This document shows, in pieces, positions 8,508 through 17,720 of a stretch of DNA of 53,742 bases. The notes under the pieces were generated by a model. The model ran no database searches, was not told where the DNA came from, and saw nothing but the letters and a program-made list of their open reading frames with translations. Location: assembly GCA_016124675.1 (NCBI GenBank), contig WGNG01000013.1, positions 1 through 53,742 on the forward strand. Reading direction: 5' to 3'. The DNA is from Alphaproteobacteria bacterium (lineage in GTDB: Bacteria; Pseudomonadota; Alphaproteobacteria; Caulobacterales; Maricaulaceae). The position numbers were made by a program, and so were the translations under genes. Position 1 is the first letter of the stretch. Each line of letters starts with the position of its first letter.

Positions 8508-9569
8508 CTAGTGGATTGAACCGCCCGCGCCCATCCGGTGCAAGGCCCGGCGCGCATCATCACGCGAGAAGTCGCCATAGATGTCGGCGCGGGCGCGGTC
8601 CAGCGCGTCCGGGGCCAAGGCGTGGGCGCGGCCCGATTCAGCCATGGCGTCGATGAGATCGGCCGCCTCGGACGGGGTCATGGCCATGGCGCGCGCCGCC
8701 AGAAGGCAGGCGCGCAGCGGCGAGCGCCGCATGGCCTGGCGCCAGTCGGGGGCCTCGATGCCGGTAAGGCGGGCAATGGCGTGATCGGCGATCTCGGCAC
8801 GGCCATTGCGCGCGGCGCGCAGTACGTCCGCCGTGGTGAGCGCGCGCTCGGCCAGCAGCTGGCGCGTCACGGCGTCGGCGTCGCGGTCGGCGTCGGGGTC
8901 GACGGCGATGTCCATGCCCTCCGCTTCGGGGGCGGCGATATCGGCCAGATCCGGATAGCGCTCCACCAGGATCGAGCGCACACGGTCGGCGGCGATGGCA
9001 TGCAGCGAGCGCACGAAGCCGGCGCTGAGATCGCCACGCCCGGCCAGCACGTCCTGCAGCTGTTCATGGCTGCGGGCGATGGCGATGAAATCGCCTGCCG
9101 AGCTTTCGCCCAGAACAGCGCCTTCGTGGGCGGCGAGGGCCATCAGGCAGTCGCGCTCGCGGTGGCGGGCCATGGCGGCGGTGACCGGCGCGCTCAGGCG
9201 GATGCGGCCGACGAGCGCCATGCGGTGGTCATGCCCCAGATCGGCCAGCGCGATCAGGTCGCGCTCGTCCAGCGCCATGGAGCGCTCCAGGATGGGGCGG
9301 GCGATGTCGAGCGGTCCGAAGGCCAGCAGGCGCACGGCCTGGCGCGGGGCCCAGCTGCATCGCGCCAGCCGGGCGGCGGCGTGGGCGCGCGCGCGGTCCT
9401 CGGCGATGCGCAACAGATCGGTGAGCACGGGATCGATCTCGGCGATGACCTCGCCGGGCAAGGGCCGGATGACGCACAGATCGCTGAGTTGCATCGCCTT
9501 GCGGCCCGCCGCCTGAAGGGAGCTCGGATCGTCGTGGGCAGGGCTGGCTTGCGGCATGACGCGCTCCAT
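8508..9569 (-). CDS. DUF2336 domain protein (second of two)
   Basis: 353 residues from ATG 9569, which has AGAGGGAC six bases upstream (alternative ATG 9590). The N-terminal block [19 protein letters not shown] then [16 protein letters not shown] and the [20 protein letters not shown] motif are typical of DUF2336. The protein is soluble, helical and Ala-rich with an acidic patch ([14 protein letters not shown]). It is clearly divergent from the first copy at 5221, so this is an old pair, not a recent duplication. NAD kinase follows 34 bases downstream. Confidence 0.78.
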   Translation of the reverse strand: MERVMPQASPAHDDPSSLQAAGRKAMQLSDLCVIRPLPGEVIAEIDPVLTDLLRIAEDRARAHAAARLARCSWAPRQAVRLLAFGPLDIARPILERSMALDERDLIALADLGHDHRMALVGRIRLSAPVTAAMARHRERDCLMALAAHEGAVLGESSAGDFIAIARSHEQLQDVLAGRGDLSAGFVRSLHAIAADRVRSILVERYPDLADIAAPEAEGMDIAVDPDADRDADAVTRQLLAERALTTADVLRAARNGRAEIADHAIARLTGIEAPDWRQAMRRSPLRACLLAARAMAMTPSEAADLIDAMAESGRAHALAPDALDRARADIYGDFSRDDARRALHRMGAGGSIH

Positions 9570-9606
9570 GGGGTCCCTCTGGCGAAACATGCTGACTGCG
9601 CTATGG

Positions 9607-9621
9607 TTAGGATTGCGTTAG
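9607..9621. promoter_or_regulatory. Possible degenerate CtrA-like box between divergent genes
   Basis: TTAGGATTGCGTTAG (TTAG-N7-TTAG, 6 of 8 matches) lies in the 71-base gap between the divergent DUF2336 and egtB genes. Weak by itself; listed because two better matches lie within 6 kb. Confidence 0.25.
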
Positions 9622-9640
9622 TGCAGCCTGGAGCGAGCGC

Positions 9641-10921
9641 ATGGCCAGAGACCTGGCGGACACAATCGGCGCGCGCCTCAAGGGGCGCTTTGAGGCGGTG
9701 CGGGCGCGCAGCCTGGCGCTGGCCGCGCCGTTTTCGCCCGAGGATCTCGCCGCGCAGGCGATGGCGGACGCCTCGCCCGGCAAATGGCATCTGGCCCATC
9801 CCACATGGTTCTGGGAGACATTCCTCCTCAAGGCGTTCGCCAGCGGCCACACGCCGTTTGACCCCCGGTTCAACTATCTGTTCAATTCCTATTACGAGGC
9901 CATCGGACCGCGTCAGGCGCGGCCCGAGCGCGGGCTGATCACGCGGCCGGGGCTCGGCGCGGTGCTGGCCTACCGGGCGTATGTCGACACGGCGGTGACG
10001 CGCTGGTTCGATGAGGCCGATGCCGGCGCGCTGGAGGCGGCCCGCGGCGTGATCGAGACTGGGATTGCCCATGAGGAGCAGCATCAGGAGCTGTTCCTCA
10101 CCGACATGAAATACCTTTTGTCGCGCGCCGCCTGGCGCGAGGCAGGGTTCCCGGCGGCGCTGAAGCCGGACGCCGCAGGCCCGGCGCCGGCGCTGGAGTG
10201 GGTCGCGTTCGGGGGCGGGGTGTTCAGGTTCGGCCATGAGGGCGGCGGCTTTGCGTTCGACAATGAAGGCCCGGCTCATGACGCCGTGCTGACGCCCTTC
10301 GCGCTGGCCTCTCGCCCGGTGACCAATGGCGAGTTTCTCAACTTCATCGAGGATGGCGGCTATCGCCAGGCGCGCCACTGGCTGTCGGACGGCTGGGCGC
10401 TGATCCAGTCGCAGGGACGCGCCGCGCCGCTCTACTGGACGAAGGGCGGGGCGGGCTGGAGCGAGTTCACCCTGCATGGCGAGCAGCCCCTGGACCTGCA
10501 GGCGCCGGTGAGCCATGTCGATTATTTCGAGGCCTCGGCCTATGCCGCCTGGACCGGCGCGCGCCTGCCCGAGGAGCGCGAATGGGAGCATGCCGCGCGC
10601 GGCGTGGATCCGGCGTCCGCGCGCCGGACGGATGCGGCGGGCTGGCTGCACCCGGCGCCGCCGCCGTCCCGGACCGGTCTGGCGGGCCTGTTCGGCGAGG
10701 TGTGGGAATGGACGCGCTCGGCCTACGCGCCCTATCCCGGCTACCGCGCCGATGACGGCGCCATCGGCGAGTACAACGCCAAATTCATGTGCGGCCAGTT
10801 CGTGCTGCGCGGCGGCTCGGCGCTGACCCCGCCCGGCCATGTGCGCGCGACCTACCGCAATTTCTTCCCGCCGGGCGCGCAATGGCAGATGACAGGCCTG
10901 AGGCTGGCGCGGGATCTGTAG
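9641..10921 (+). CDS. egtB: Ergothioneine biosynthesis protein EgtB (sulfoxide synthase)
   Basis: 426 residues. EgtB is a non-heme iron enzyme that joins gamma-glutamylcysteine (or cysteine) to hercynine with O2. The N-terminal DinB-like domain supplies the three-His iron site: H50 in KWHLAHPTWFWE, and H144 and H148 in AHEEQHQE. The C-terminal formylglycine-enzyme-like domain shows PVTNGEFLNFIEDGGY, RLPEEREWEHAARG, GEVWEWT and a closing VLRGGSALT/RATYRNFFPP block. The length matches the family. The usual partner egtD (histidine methyltransferase) is not adjacent and is not in this window. Confidence 0.93.
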   Translation: MARDLADTIGARLKGRFEAVRARSLALAAPFSPEDLAAQAMADASPGKWHLAHPTWFWETFLLKAFASGHTPFDPRFNYLFNSYYEAIGPRQARPERGLITRPGLGAVLAYRAYVDTAVTRWFDEADAGALEAARGVIETGIAHEEQHQELFLTDMKYLLSRAAWREAGFPAALKPDAAGPAPALEWVAFGGGVFRFGHEGGGFAFDNEGPAHDAVLTPFALASRPVTNGEFLNFIEDGGYRQARHWLSDGWALIQSQGRAAPLYWTKGGAGWSEFTLHGEQPLDLQAPVSHVDYFEASAYAAWTGARLPEEREWEHAARGVDPASARRTDAAGWLHPAPPPSRTGLAGLFGEVWEWTRSAYAPYPGYRADDGAIGEYNAKFMCGQFVLRGGSALTPPGHVRATYRNFFPPGAQWQMTGLRLARDL

Positions 10922-10947
10922 GGCCTCAGGGATTTGGTGAGCTGGCG

Positions 10948-11568
10948 GTGATCACGCAGAGCAAGGATTACTTCGCCGATGGCTGCGGGCGCTGTGAGCG
11001 GTTCGCCACCGCCCACTGCTCTGCGCGGCTGTGGGCGGACGGGCTGGCGGCGCTGCGCCAGCTCTGCCTGGAGGCAGGGCTTGAGGAGACGGTGAAGTGG
11101 GGCCAGCCCTGCTATCAACATGAGAAGCGCAATATCGCGATCATCGGTGCGTTCCGCGGTGATTTCACTCTGAGCTTCTTCAACGCCGCTCTGATGACCG
11201 ACCCGGAGGGCATTCTGCAAAAACCCGGGCCGAATTCGCAGCATGCGGAGGCGATCCGCTTCACGGACGCGGCGCAGGTCGAGGCCATGGCACCGGTGAT
11301 CCGGGCATATCTCACAGAAGCCATGAGCTATGCGCAGGCCGGTGTGACTGCGCCCAAAGCAGGGATTGATCTGGACCTGCCCGATGAACTTGTGGAGGCG
11401 CTGGATGGCGACCTTGATCTTGCCGAGGCGTTCCATGCGCTGACCCCCGGACGTCAGCGCAGCTATGTCATCCTGTTAGGCTCCGCCAAAACGTCCGCGA
11501 CCCGTGTGGCGCGCATCGCCAAGGCGCGCCCGAAGATTCTCGCCGGCAAGGGCGCGATGGAGCGGTAG
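10948..11568 (+). CDS. YdeI/DUF1801-like protein
   Basis: 206 residues. It has the DUF1801 block (ETVKWGQPCYQHEKRNIAIIGAF, with F..L.FF.......PEGIL) followed by a C-terminal YdeI-type tail (LPDELVEALDGDLDLAEAFHALTPGRQRSYV, then AKTSATRVARI). The role of this family is poorly defined. The only plausible start in frame is GTG 10948, 26 bases after egtB, with a poor ribosome site, so it may be translationally linked to egtB. Cys-rich N-terminus (ADGCGRCERF..AHCSA). Confidence 0.72.
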   Translation: MITQSKDYFADGCGRCERFATAHCSARLWADGLAALRQLCLEAGLEETVKWGQPCYQHEKRNIAIIGAFRGDFTLSFFNAALMTDPEGILQKPGPNSQHAEAIRFTDAAQVEAMAPVIRAYLTEAMSYAQAGVTAPKAGIDLDLPDELVEALDGDLDLAEAFHALTPGRQRSYVILLGSAKTSATRVARIAKARPKILAGKGAMER

Positions 11569-11674
11569 GACGCCAGGATGGGCGGTGAGGTCCGGTTTGA
11601 CGCCCGGCCCGGCGCGCGCGATCATGAGCGGACCGGCGCACGCCCGACCGCGCGCCCTCGCAGGGAGACATGTC

Positions 11675-12439
11675 ATGGACGATCAGGCCAGCCTCAGCGT
11701 CAGGGATCAGGTGACAGCCGAGGAGTGGAAGGCGCGCTGCGATCTCGCCGCGCTGTACCGCCTCATCTTCATGCATGGCTGGGACGATCTGTTCTTCACC
11801 CATATCTCCATGCGCGTGCCGGGTCCGCAGGAGCATTTCCTGCTCAACCCGTTCGGGCTTCTGTTCGAGGACGTGACGGCGTCCAACCTCGTGAAGGTCG
11901 ATCTGGAGGGTAATGTGCTGGCGCCCAGCCGCTATGGCATCAACCCGGCGGGGTTCACCATCCATTCGGCGATCCACCATGCGCGTCCCGACGTGAAGGT
12001 GGTGATGCATCTGCACACCGATCAGGGCGTGGCGGTATCTGCGCAGAAGCGCGGGCTCTTGCCGATTTCCCAGAGCGCGATGACGGTGATGAAGGACGTG
12101 GTCTATCACGGCTATGAAGGCATTGCGCTGGACGCTGACGAGAAGACGCGCCTGGTCGCCGATCTCGGCCCGCACAATCTGATGATCCTGAACAATCACG
12201 GCACGCTGACCACCGGAGACCATCCGTTTTCGTGCTATGTGCGCATGTACATGCTGGAGCGCGCCTGCAGGATGCAGGTGATGGCCCAGGGCGCCGAGCT
12301 GGTGGAATGGGACAAGGCGATGCAGGACCGGGTCTATGCCCAGGGCGAGCAGGCGTTCACCAACGAGTTCTTCAAGGAAATCGCCTGGGCCGCCATCCGC
12401 GCGCGGGTCGACCGCCAGTGTCCGGGCTACGATGTCTGA
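11675..12439 (+). CDS. Class II aldolase/adducin-family protein
   Basis: 254 residues. Single class II aldolase domain: zinc ligands in VVMHLHTDQGVAV and NNHGTL, and the family opening RCDLAALYRLIFMHGWDDLFFTHISMRVPG. Enzymes of this fold cleave or epimerise sugar phosphates (fuculose-1-P, ribulose-5-P), and close homologues in Proteobacteria are annotated only at family level; the substrate is unknown. ATG 11675 is preceded by AGGGAG at 11662-11667; the longer frame from 11504 overlaps the preceding gene and is rejected. It ends 79 bases before the next gene. Confidence 0.85.
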   Translation: MDDQASLSVRDQVTAEEWKARCDLAALYRLIFMHGWDDLFFTHISMRVPGPQEHFLLNPFGLLFEDVTASNLVKVDLEGNVLAPSRYGINPAGFTIHSAIHHARPDVKVVMHLHTDQGVAVSAQKRGLLPISQSAMTVMKDVVYHGYEGIALDADEKTRLVADLGPHNLMILNNHGTLTTGDHPFSCYVRMYMLERACRMQVMAQGAELVEWDKAMQDRVYAQGEQAFTNEFFKEIAWAAIRARVDRQCPGYDV

Positions 12440-12518
12440 TCGCGTCTGAAGGGAAATTTGACTCGACTCAACGCCTCGCGCGTGTGCGTAATGGGCCCTC
12501 CCGGCAGGGGAGGCGGGC

Positions 12519-13301
12519 ATGGCGCGGCGGGAGCGGCGGGCTGCAGGGTGTGTGCTGGCGGGCGTGCTGGCGGGCGTGCTGGCGGCCGGTGTCTGCGCGC
12601 CTGCGCAGGCGGGCGCCTGGACCAAGCCGCGCGGCGAGGGGCTGCTGATCAACACCACGAGCTTTCATTATCTCGACCGCGCGCCCGGCGGGATCACCCA
12701 GACCAAGCAGGAAAGCGCCCTGTATGCCGAATACGGCCTCAGCGATCGTGTGACGCTGGTGGGGCGCGCTGCCCTGCAATCCATTGACCGGACCGGCATA
12801 GATCCCTGGCGCGGGATGGGCGGCGCGCAGGCGGGGGCGCGGGTGCGGCTGTACCGCGAGGGACGCTGGGCGGCGTCGCTGCAGACCAGCTACAGTGCGC
12901 GCACCGGCGGGGAGAACCGCAACAACGCGGCGCTGGGGGAGGGCGGCGGCGATCTGGAGCTGCGCCTGATGGCGGGGCGCTCCATCGGACGCGGCGGCTT
13001 TGTGGATGTGCAGGGCGCTTTCCGGCGCCGGCCGGGCGGGGAGGCCGACGAAATTCGCCTTGATATCACGGCCGGGACGCATATCTGGCGAGGCGTACGG
13101 GTGATGGGGCAGAGCTATTCGGTCTGGTCGGCGGGCGGTCCGGATGGATTTGACAGCTATGCCAGCCATCGCCTGCAAGGGTCCATCCTCTGGCCGGTGA
13201 GCCGCCGGCTGCGCCTGCAGATCGGCGTCCTGCGTACGGCGAGCGCGCGCAATACGGGTTACGAGCGCGCCGCATTCCTGTCCGCCTGGCGCACATTCTA
13301 G
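12519..13301 (+). CDS. Exported protein, probable outer-membrane beta-barrel
   Basis: 260 residues. N-terminal signal peptide (basic MARRERRAA, then a repeated LAGVLAGVLA hydrophobic core, AQA cleavage). The mature part is made of alternating polar/aromatic strands (YAEYGLSDRVTLVGRA, RWAASLQTSYSAR, FVDVQGAFRRR, HIWRGVRVMGQSYSVW) ending in WRTF, a C-terminal aromatic residue as needed for BAM insertion. GGGGAGG precedes the ATG. It resembles small transporter-like barrels found upstream of efflux or secretion genes. It is not a TolC-type channel. Confidence 0.6.
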   Translation: MARRERRAAGCVLAGVLAGVLAAGVCAPAQAGAWTKPRGEGLLINTTSFHYLDRAPGGITQTKQESALYAEYGLSDRVTLVGRAALQSIDRTGIDPWRGMGGAQAGARVRLYREGRWAASLQTSYSARTGGENRNNAALGEGGGDLELRLMAGRSIGRGGFVDVQGAFRRRPGGEADEIRLDITAGTHIWRGVRVMGQSYSVWSAGGPDGFDSYASHRLQGSILWPVSRRLRLQIGVLRTASARNTGYERAAFLSAWRTF

Positions 13302-13389
13302 GGGGCCTGACTTTTTTGTTACCGCCAAGCGCTTTGAATTGACTGCGATTTGGCGCATATCCCACCGGGTCCTGCCAGGAGACCTCCCC

Positions 13390-14508
13390 ATGAAGCGCAT
13401 CGCCTTCCTGATCGTCGTCGCCGCCGTGTTTGCATTGATGGCCGGCGCGGTCGGTCTGCGCGCGCTGCTGTCTGCGGACGCGGGCGGGGGAGACTGGGGT
13501 GCTGCGCGCGCCATGCCGGTGGCGGTGATGGAGGTGGGCTCGCGCGAGTTTTCCGAGCTCGTCGAGGCGCTGGGCACGGCGAACGCCAACGAGTCCGTGG
13601 TGATCACCGCGACCGTGGCGGACCGCATTTCGCGCGTCGCATTTGAGTCCGGCGACCGGGTGAGCGCAGGCGACATTCTTGTGGAGCTCACCGATACCGA
13701 AGCGGCGGCAGGACTGGCCGAAGCGCGCGCGGAGCTGCGTGAAGCCCAGCGCGAGCTGGACCGGACACGCGAACTGGCCGAGCGGGGCATCGCCTCGCGC
13801 GCGCGGCTGGACGAGCTGACATCGGGCATGGAGCGCGCGCGCGCCCGCGTCGCCGGGCTTGAGGCGCGTGTCGCCGAGCGTATCATCCGGGCGCCGTTTG
13901 ACGGGGTTGTGGGCCTGCGCAATGTGAGCCTGGGCGAGCTGGTGCGTCCGGGAGACGTGGTGGCCCAGCTTGATGATGTGAGCGTCATCAAGCTCGATTT
14001 CACCCTGCCGGAGCGTTTTCTGTCGGTGCTGGCGGCGGGCATGGCCATCGAGGCGCGCGCCGCGGCCTTTCCCGAAACGGTATTCGCCGGCGAGATCGTC
14101 AATATCAGCAGCCGCGTCGATCCGGTGACCCGCACGGTCACGGCGCGCGCCTTGATCGGCAATGAAGACCGCCGCCTGCTGCCGGGCATGCTGATGACGG
14201 TGCAGCTGCGCCGCGACGTGCGCGAGCGTCTGGCCGCGCCGGAAACCGCGATCACGCGCTCGGGCGACCAGGTGACGGTGTTCGTGGTGCGCGAGGCGGG
14301 CGAGACGGTGTCGGTGGAACAGCGCCAGGTCCGGGTCGGACAGCGCCAGGCGGGGCATTTTGAAGTCATCGAAGGCCTCGAGCCAGGCGAACGCATCGTC
14401 ATGCACGGCGTGCACCGCCTGCGCGACGGCATGGCGGTGCGCATCCAGGCGCGCGCTGAAACATCCGAGCCGCGCATCGCCGCCGCTGCCCGGAGCGCTG
14501 CGTCATGA
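13390..14508 (+). CDS. RND efflux pump, periplasmic adaptor (membrane fusion) subunit
   Basis: 372 residues. Membrane-anchored N-terminus (about 4-28), then a split lipoyl-like/barrel-sandwich domain (ESVVITATVADRISRV..GDRVSAGDILVELTD), a short alpha-helical hairpin (LAEARAELREAQRELDRTRELAERG) and the return strand RIIRAPFDGVVGLR, then beta-barrel and membrane-proximal domains. It bridges the inner-membrane pump and an outer-membrane channel. AGGAGA precedes the ATG. Its TGA overlaps the ATG of the pump gene (ATGA), indicating coupled translation. Confidence 0.9.
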   Translation: MKRIAFLIVVAAVFALMAGAVGLRALLSADAGGGDWGAARAMPVAVMEVGSREFSELVEALGTANANESVVITATVADRISRVAFESGDRVSAGDILVELTDTEAAAGLAEARAELREAQRELDRTRELAERGIASRARLDELTSGMERARARVAGLEARVAERIIRAPFDGVVGLRNVSLGELVRPGDVVAQLDDVSVIKLDFTLPERFLSVLAAGMAIEARAAAFPETVFAGEIVNISSRVDPVTRTVTARALIGNEDRRLLPGMLMTVQLRRDVRERLAAPETAITRSGDQVTVFVVREAGETVSVEQRQVRVGQRQAGHFEVIEGLEPGERIVMHGVHRLRDGMAVRIQARAETSEPRIAAAARSAAS

Positions 14509-17500
14509 CCCTGTCCGATATCGCCGTGCGCCGCCCCATGGTCGCCTTCGTGGCGAGCGCGCTGATCATCGTGTTCGGCATTCTGGGCCTGCGCGACCTG
14601 CCGCTGCGCGAACTGCCGGACGTCGATCAGCCCGTGGTGTCGATCAATGCCGACTTCCCCGGGGCCAATGCCGAGATTGTCGAAAACCGGGTCACCGAAC
14701 CGCTTGAGGCGCAATTGTCGGGCATTGACGGGATCGAGGAGATTTCCTCGCGCTCGGAGGATGGCGACTCCCGGATCTCCGTCACCTTCAGCCTGGCGCG
14801 CGATCTCGAGGCGGCCGCCAATGACGTGCGCGACGCGGTCAGCCAGGCCCGGCGCCAGCTGCCGCAGGACGTGGAGGAGGTGCGCGTCAACAAGCAGGAT
14901 TCCGACGCCCGCCCGTTCATGTGGTACAATCTCATGTCGGAGACGATGACGGCGGAGGAGCTGACCGACTACGCCGACCGTTTCCTGCTCGACCGTCTGA
15001 CCATCATCGACGGCGTCACGAATGTGAGCATTGGCGGCAATCGCCGCTACGCCATGCGCATCTGGCTCAATCCCAGCGCCATGGCCGCCCGGCAGGTCAC
15101 CGCGGCGGACATCGAGAACGCAATCCGCGCCGAGAATATCGAAGTGCCGGGCGGCTCGCTGGAGACCGCCGGCTCCCAGATCGCCGTGCGGGTGGAGCGC
15201 GTCTTCTCCAACCCCGAAAGCTTCGCGCGCCTGCCCGTGCGCACGCTGGCCGACGGCCAGGTGATTCGCCTGGGTGAAGTCGCCGATGTGGAGCTGTCGG
15301 CCGAAGAGCCGCGCGCCATGTTCCGCGGCAACCAGCGCAGCATGATCGGGCTCGGCTTCGTGCGCCAGAGCCAGTCCAACGCCGTGGCCGTGGCCTCGGC
15401 CATCCATGAGGAGATGGACCGCATCCGCGCTCAATTGCCCGAGGGCATGGAGCTGATCGTCGCCAATGACGAGACCGTGTTCATCCGCGAATCCATCCGC
15501 GAGGTGTGGCTGACCCTGGGCGTCGCCGCCACGCTGGTGGTTCTGGTCATCTATCTGTTCCTGGGCAATCTGCGCTCGGCGATCGTGCCGGCCGCCGTGG
15601 TGCCGGTCTGCCTGATCGGCACGTTCGCGGTGCTGTCGGCGTTCGGCTTCTCGCTCAATATCCTCACCTTGCTGGCGCTGGTGCTGGCGATCGGCCTGGT
15701 GGTGGATGATTCCATCGTGGTGATCGAGAACATCCAGAGGCGGGTGGATCTGGGCGAGCCGCCCATTACGGCCGCGCTCAATGGCGGGCGCCAGGTCTTC
15801 TTCGCGGTGATCGCGACGACCGCCACGCTGGTGGCGGTGTTCGTGCCGCTGGTCTTCCTGCCTGGCCTGATCGGCCGATTGTTCACCGAGCTTGCCGTCG
15901 CCATCGCCGGGGCGGTGATCCTGTCGAGCTTCGTGGCGCTGACCCTGTCGCCGATGATGGCGTCCAAGCTGGCGCGGCCGAGCGTCAATCTGCGCGGACC
16001 GGCGCGCTGGGCCGACAACCTGACCAATCGCTTGCGCGACAGCTATATCTCCTCCCTCAAGGTCGTGGTGAAAGCGCCGTGGATTGTGGCTCCGCTGGTC
16101 ATCCTGTCCGTTGCCGGGTCGATCTTCATGTTCTCGCAGCTACCCAGCGAGCTGACCCCGGACGAGGATCGCGGCAGCTTCTTTGGCCGGTTCTCGGCGC
16201 AGGAAGGCGCCAGTTTCGAGTTCACCTCCGAGCAGGCGCTGATCCTTGAAGACATGCTGATGGACTATGTCGAGGCGGGCGAGCTGCGCCGGCTTCTCAT
16301 CGCGGTGCCCGGATTTGGCGGCGGCGGCGGCGATTTCTCCAGCGGCATCGTGGTCGGGTCCATGGTCCCGCAGGGCGAACGCCGCGCGGGCCAGGAGATC
16401 GTCAATGAAATGAATGCGCGCCTGGGCGAACTGACCGGCGTGCGGGCTTTCGTGACCATGCGCGGCGGGCTGGGCGGCGGCGGCGGCGGGGATGATGTGG
16501 AGGTCGTGCTTCTGGGGTCTGATTATGACCAGCTCAACGCCGAAGCCGAAGCCATGGTCCAGGCGATCCAGGCGTCCAACCCGAACCTGCAGAGGCCGCG
16601 CAAGAATTTCGAACCCAATGCGCCGCGCCTGATTGTCGAGATCGACCGGGAGCGGGCGGGCGCGCTGGGCGTCTCGGTGGCGGAGGTCGGCCGCACGCTG
16701 CAGACCCATCTGGGTGCGCGCCGCGTCGGGCAGTTCATCGAGCGCGGCGAGTCCTACAACGTCATCATGGAGAACCGCTCGGCGGACCGCTCCGGCGGCG
16801 GCGACCTGGAATCGCTCTATGTGCGGGCGCGCGGCGGCGAGCTGATCGCCCTGTCCAATCTGGTCGCCTTGCGTGAAACCGGCGAATCCTCCACCCGCAA
16901 CCGGCTGGACCGCCAGCGGGCGGTGGCGGTGTCGGCGACCTTGTCGGCGGGCTATACGCTGGGCGAGGCGGTGGCCTGGCTTGACGCGTATGCGGCCGAC
17001 AATCTGCCCGCGGATGTGAGCACGCAGTACACCGGATCGGCGCGCGACTTCCTCGATTCCAGCAACGCCATCCTGTTCGCCTTCGCCATGGCGCTGCTGA
17101 TCGTGTTCCTGGTGCTGGCGGCGCAGTTTGAAAGCTTCATCCAGCCCGCCGTGATCATGCTGACCGTGCCGCTGGCGGTGGCGGGCGGGCTGTTCGGCCT
17201 CTACATGGCCGGCTCCTCGCTCAACATCTATTCCCAGATCGGATTGATCATCCTGATCGGCCTGGCGGCCAAGAACGGCATCCTGATCGTGGAGTTCGCC
17301 AATCAGGTGCGTGATGAAGGCAAGAGCGTGCTGGACGCGACGCTGGACGCGGCCGGGACGCGCTTCCGCCCGATCCTGATGACCGGCATCTCCACGGCCA
17401 TCGGCGCGCTGCCGCTGATGCTGGCCAGCGGGCCGGGCGCGGAGAACCGGGTGACCATCGGCGTGGTGATCTTCACCGGCGTGATGGTGGCGACCCTGTT

Positions 17501-17633
17501 CACCCTGTTCGTGATCCCGGCGGTCTACGCCGCGGTGGGCAGGTACACCAAGACGCCCAACTGGGTGTCGCGCCAGCTCGCCAGGGAAGCCGAACAGGCT
17601 CTGCCCAAGGGCAGCGCCGCGCCGGCGGAGTAG
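14505..17633 (+). CDS. RND efflux pump, inner-membrane permease (HAE1/AcrB family)
   Basis: 1042 residues, the normal AcrB/MexB-type size. It has an N-terminal TM segment (IAVRRPMVAFVASALIIVFG), a large periplasmic porter domain, then six TM segments from about residue 335 with the proton-relay pair in GLVVDDSIVVIENI. A second porter domain contains a long Gly-rich loop (GFGGGGGDFSSG and RGGLGGGGGGDD), followed by the second TM set with GLAAKNGILIVEFAN. It exports drugs, metals or lipophilic compounds. No outer-membrane channel gene is adjacent. Confidence 0.93.
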   Translation: MTLSDIAVRRPMVAFVASALIIVFGILGLRDLPLRELPDVDQPVVSINADFPGANAEIVENRVTEPLEAQLSGIDGIEEISSRSEDGDSRISVTFSLARDLEAAANDVRDAVSQARRQLPQDVEEVRVNKQDSDARPFMWYNLMSETMTAEELTDYADRFLLDRLTIIDGVTNVSIGGNRRYAMRIWLNPSAMAARQVTAADIENAIRAENIEVPGGSLETAGSQIAVRVERVFSNPESFARLPVRTLADGQVIRLGEVADVELSAEEPRAMFRGNQRSMIGLGFVRQSQSNAVAVASAIHEEMDRIRAQLPEGMELIVANDETVFIRESIREVWLTLGVAATLVVLVIYLFLGNLRSAIVPAAVVPVCLIGTFAVLSAFGFSLNILTLLALVLAIGLVVDDSIVVIENIQRRVDLGEPPITAALNGGRQVFFAVIATTATLVAVFVPLVFLPGLIGRLFTELAVAIAGAVILSSFVALTLSPMMASKLARPSVNLRGPARWADNLTNRLRDSYISSLKVVVKAPWIVAPLVILSVAGSIFMFSQLPSELTPDEDRGSFFGRFSAQEGASFEFTSEQALILEDMLMDYVEAGELRRLLIAVPGFGGGGGDFSSGIVVGSMVPQGERRAGQEIVNEMNARLGELTGVRAFVTMRGGLGGGGGGDDVEVVLLGSDYDQLNAEAEAMVQAIQASNPNLQRPRKNFEPNAPRLIVEIDRERAGALGVSVAEVGRTLQTHLGARRVGQFIERGESYNVIMENRSADRSGGGDLESLYVRARGGELIALSNLVALRETGESSTRNRLDRQRAVAVSATLSAGYTLGEAVAWLDAYAADNLPADVSTQYTGSARDFLDSSNAILFAFAMALLIVFLVLAAQFESFIQPAVIMLTVPLAVAGGLFGLYMAGSSLNIYSQIGLIILIGLAAKNGILIVEFANQVRDEGKSVLDATLDAAGTRFRPILMTGISTAIGALPLMLASGPGAENRVTIGVVIFTGVMVATLFTLFVIPAVYAAVGRYTKTPNWVSRQLAREAEQALPKGSAAPAE

Positions 17634-17639
17634 CGCCGG

Positions 17640-17657
17640 GGGCGTCAGCCCTTTTTT
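17640..17657 (+). terminator. Possible intrinsic terminator after the RND operon
   Basis: GGGC-GTCA-GCCC followed by TTTTTT, seven bases after the permease stop codon. The stem is short (4 G-C pairs) but the T-tract is clear and unusual in this GC-rich window. Confidence 0.5.
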
Positions 17658-17720
17658 CTTGCCTCTCCTGCAAGTCCCCGCTAGGCGAGTTTCGACGCCA
17701 CAACGGGGAGCGGCGGGGGC

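Noticed and set aside
12519-13301. TolC-like outer-membrane channel for the RND pump
   Set aside because: The protein is about 240 residues after cleavage and lacks the long helical-barrel repeats of TolC.
12468-15434. 988-codon open frame on the minus strand
   Set aside because: It lies opposite three well-supported plus-strand genes (outer-membrane-like protein, RND adaptor and pump); its His/Arg/Ala/Gly composition is typical of GC-rich antisense shadows and shows no family motif.
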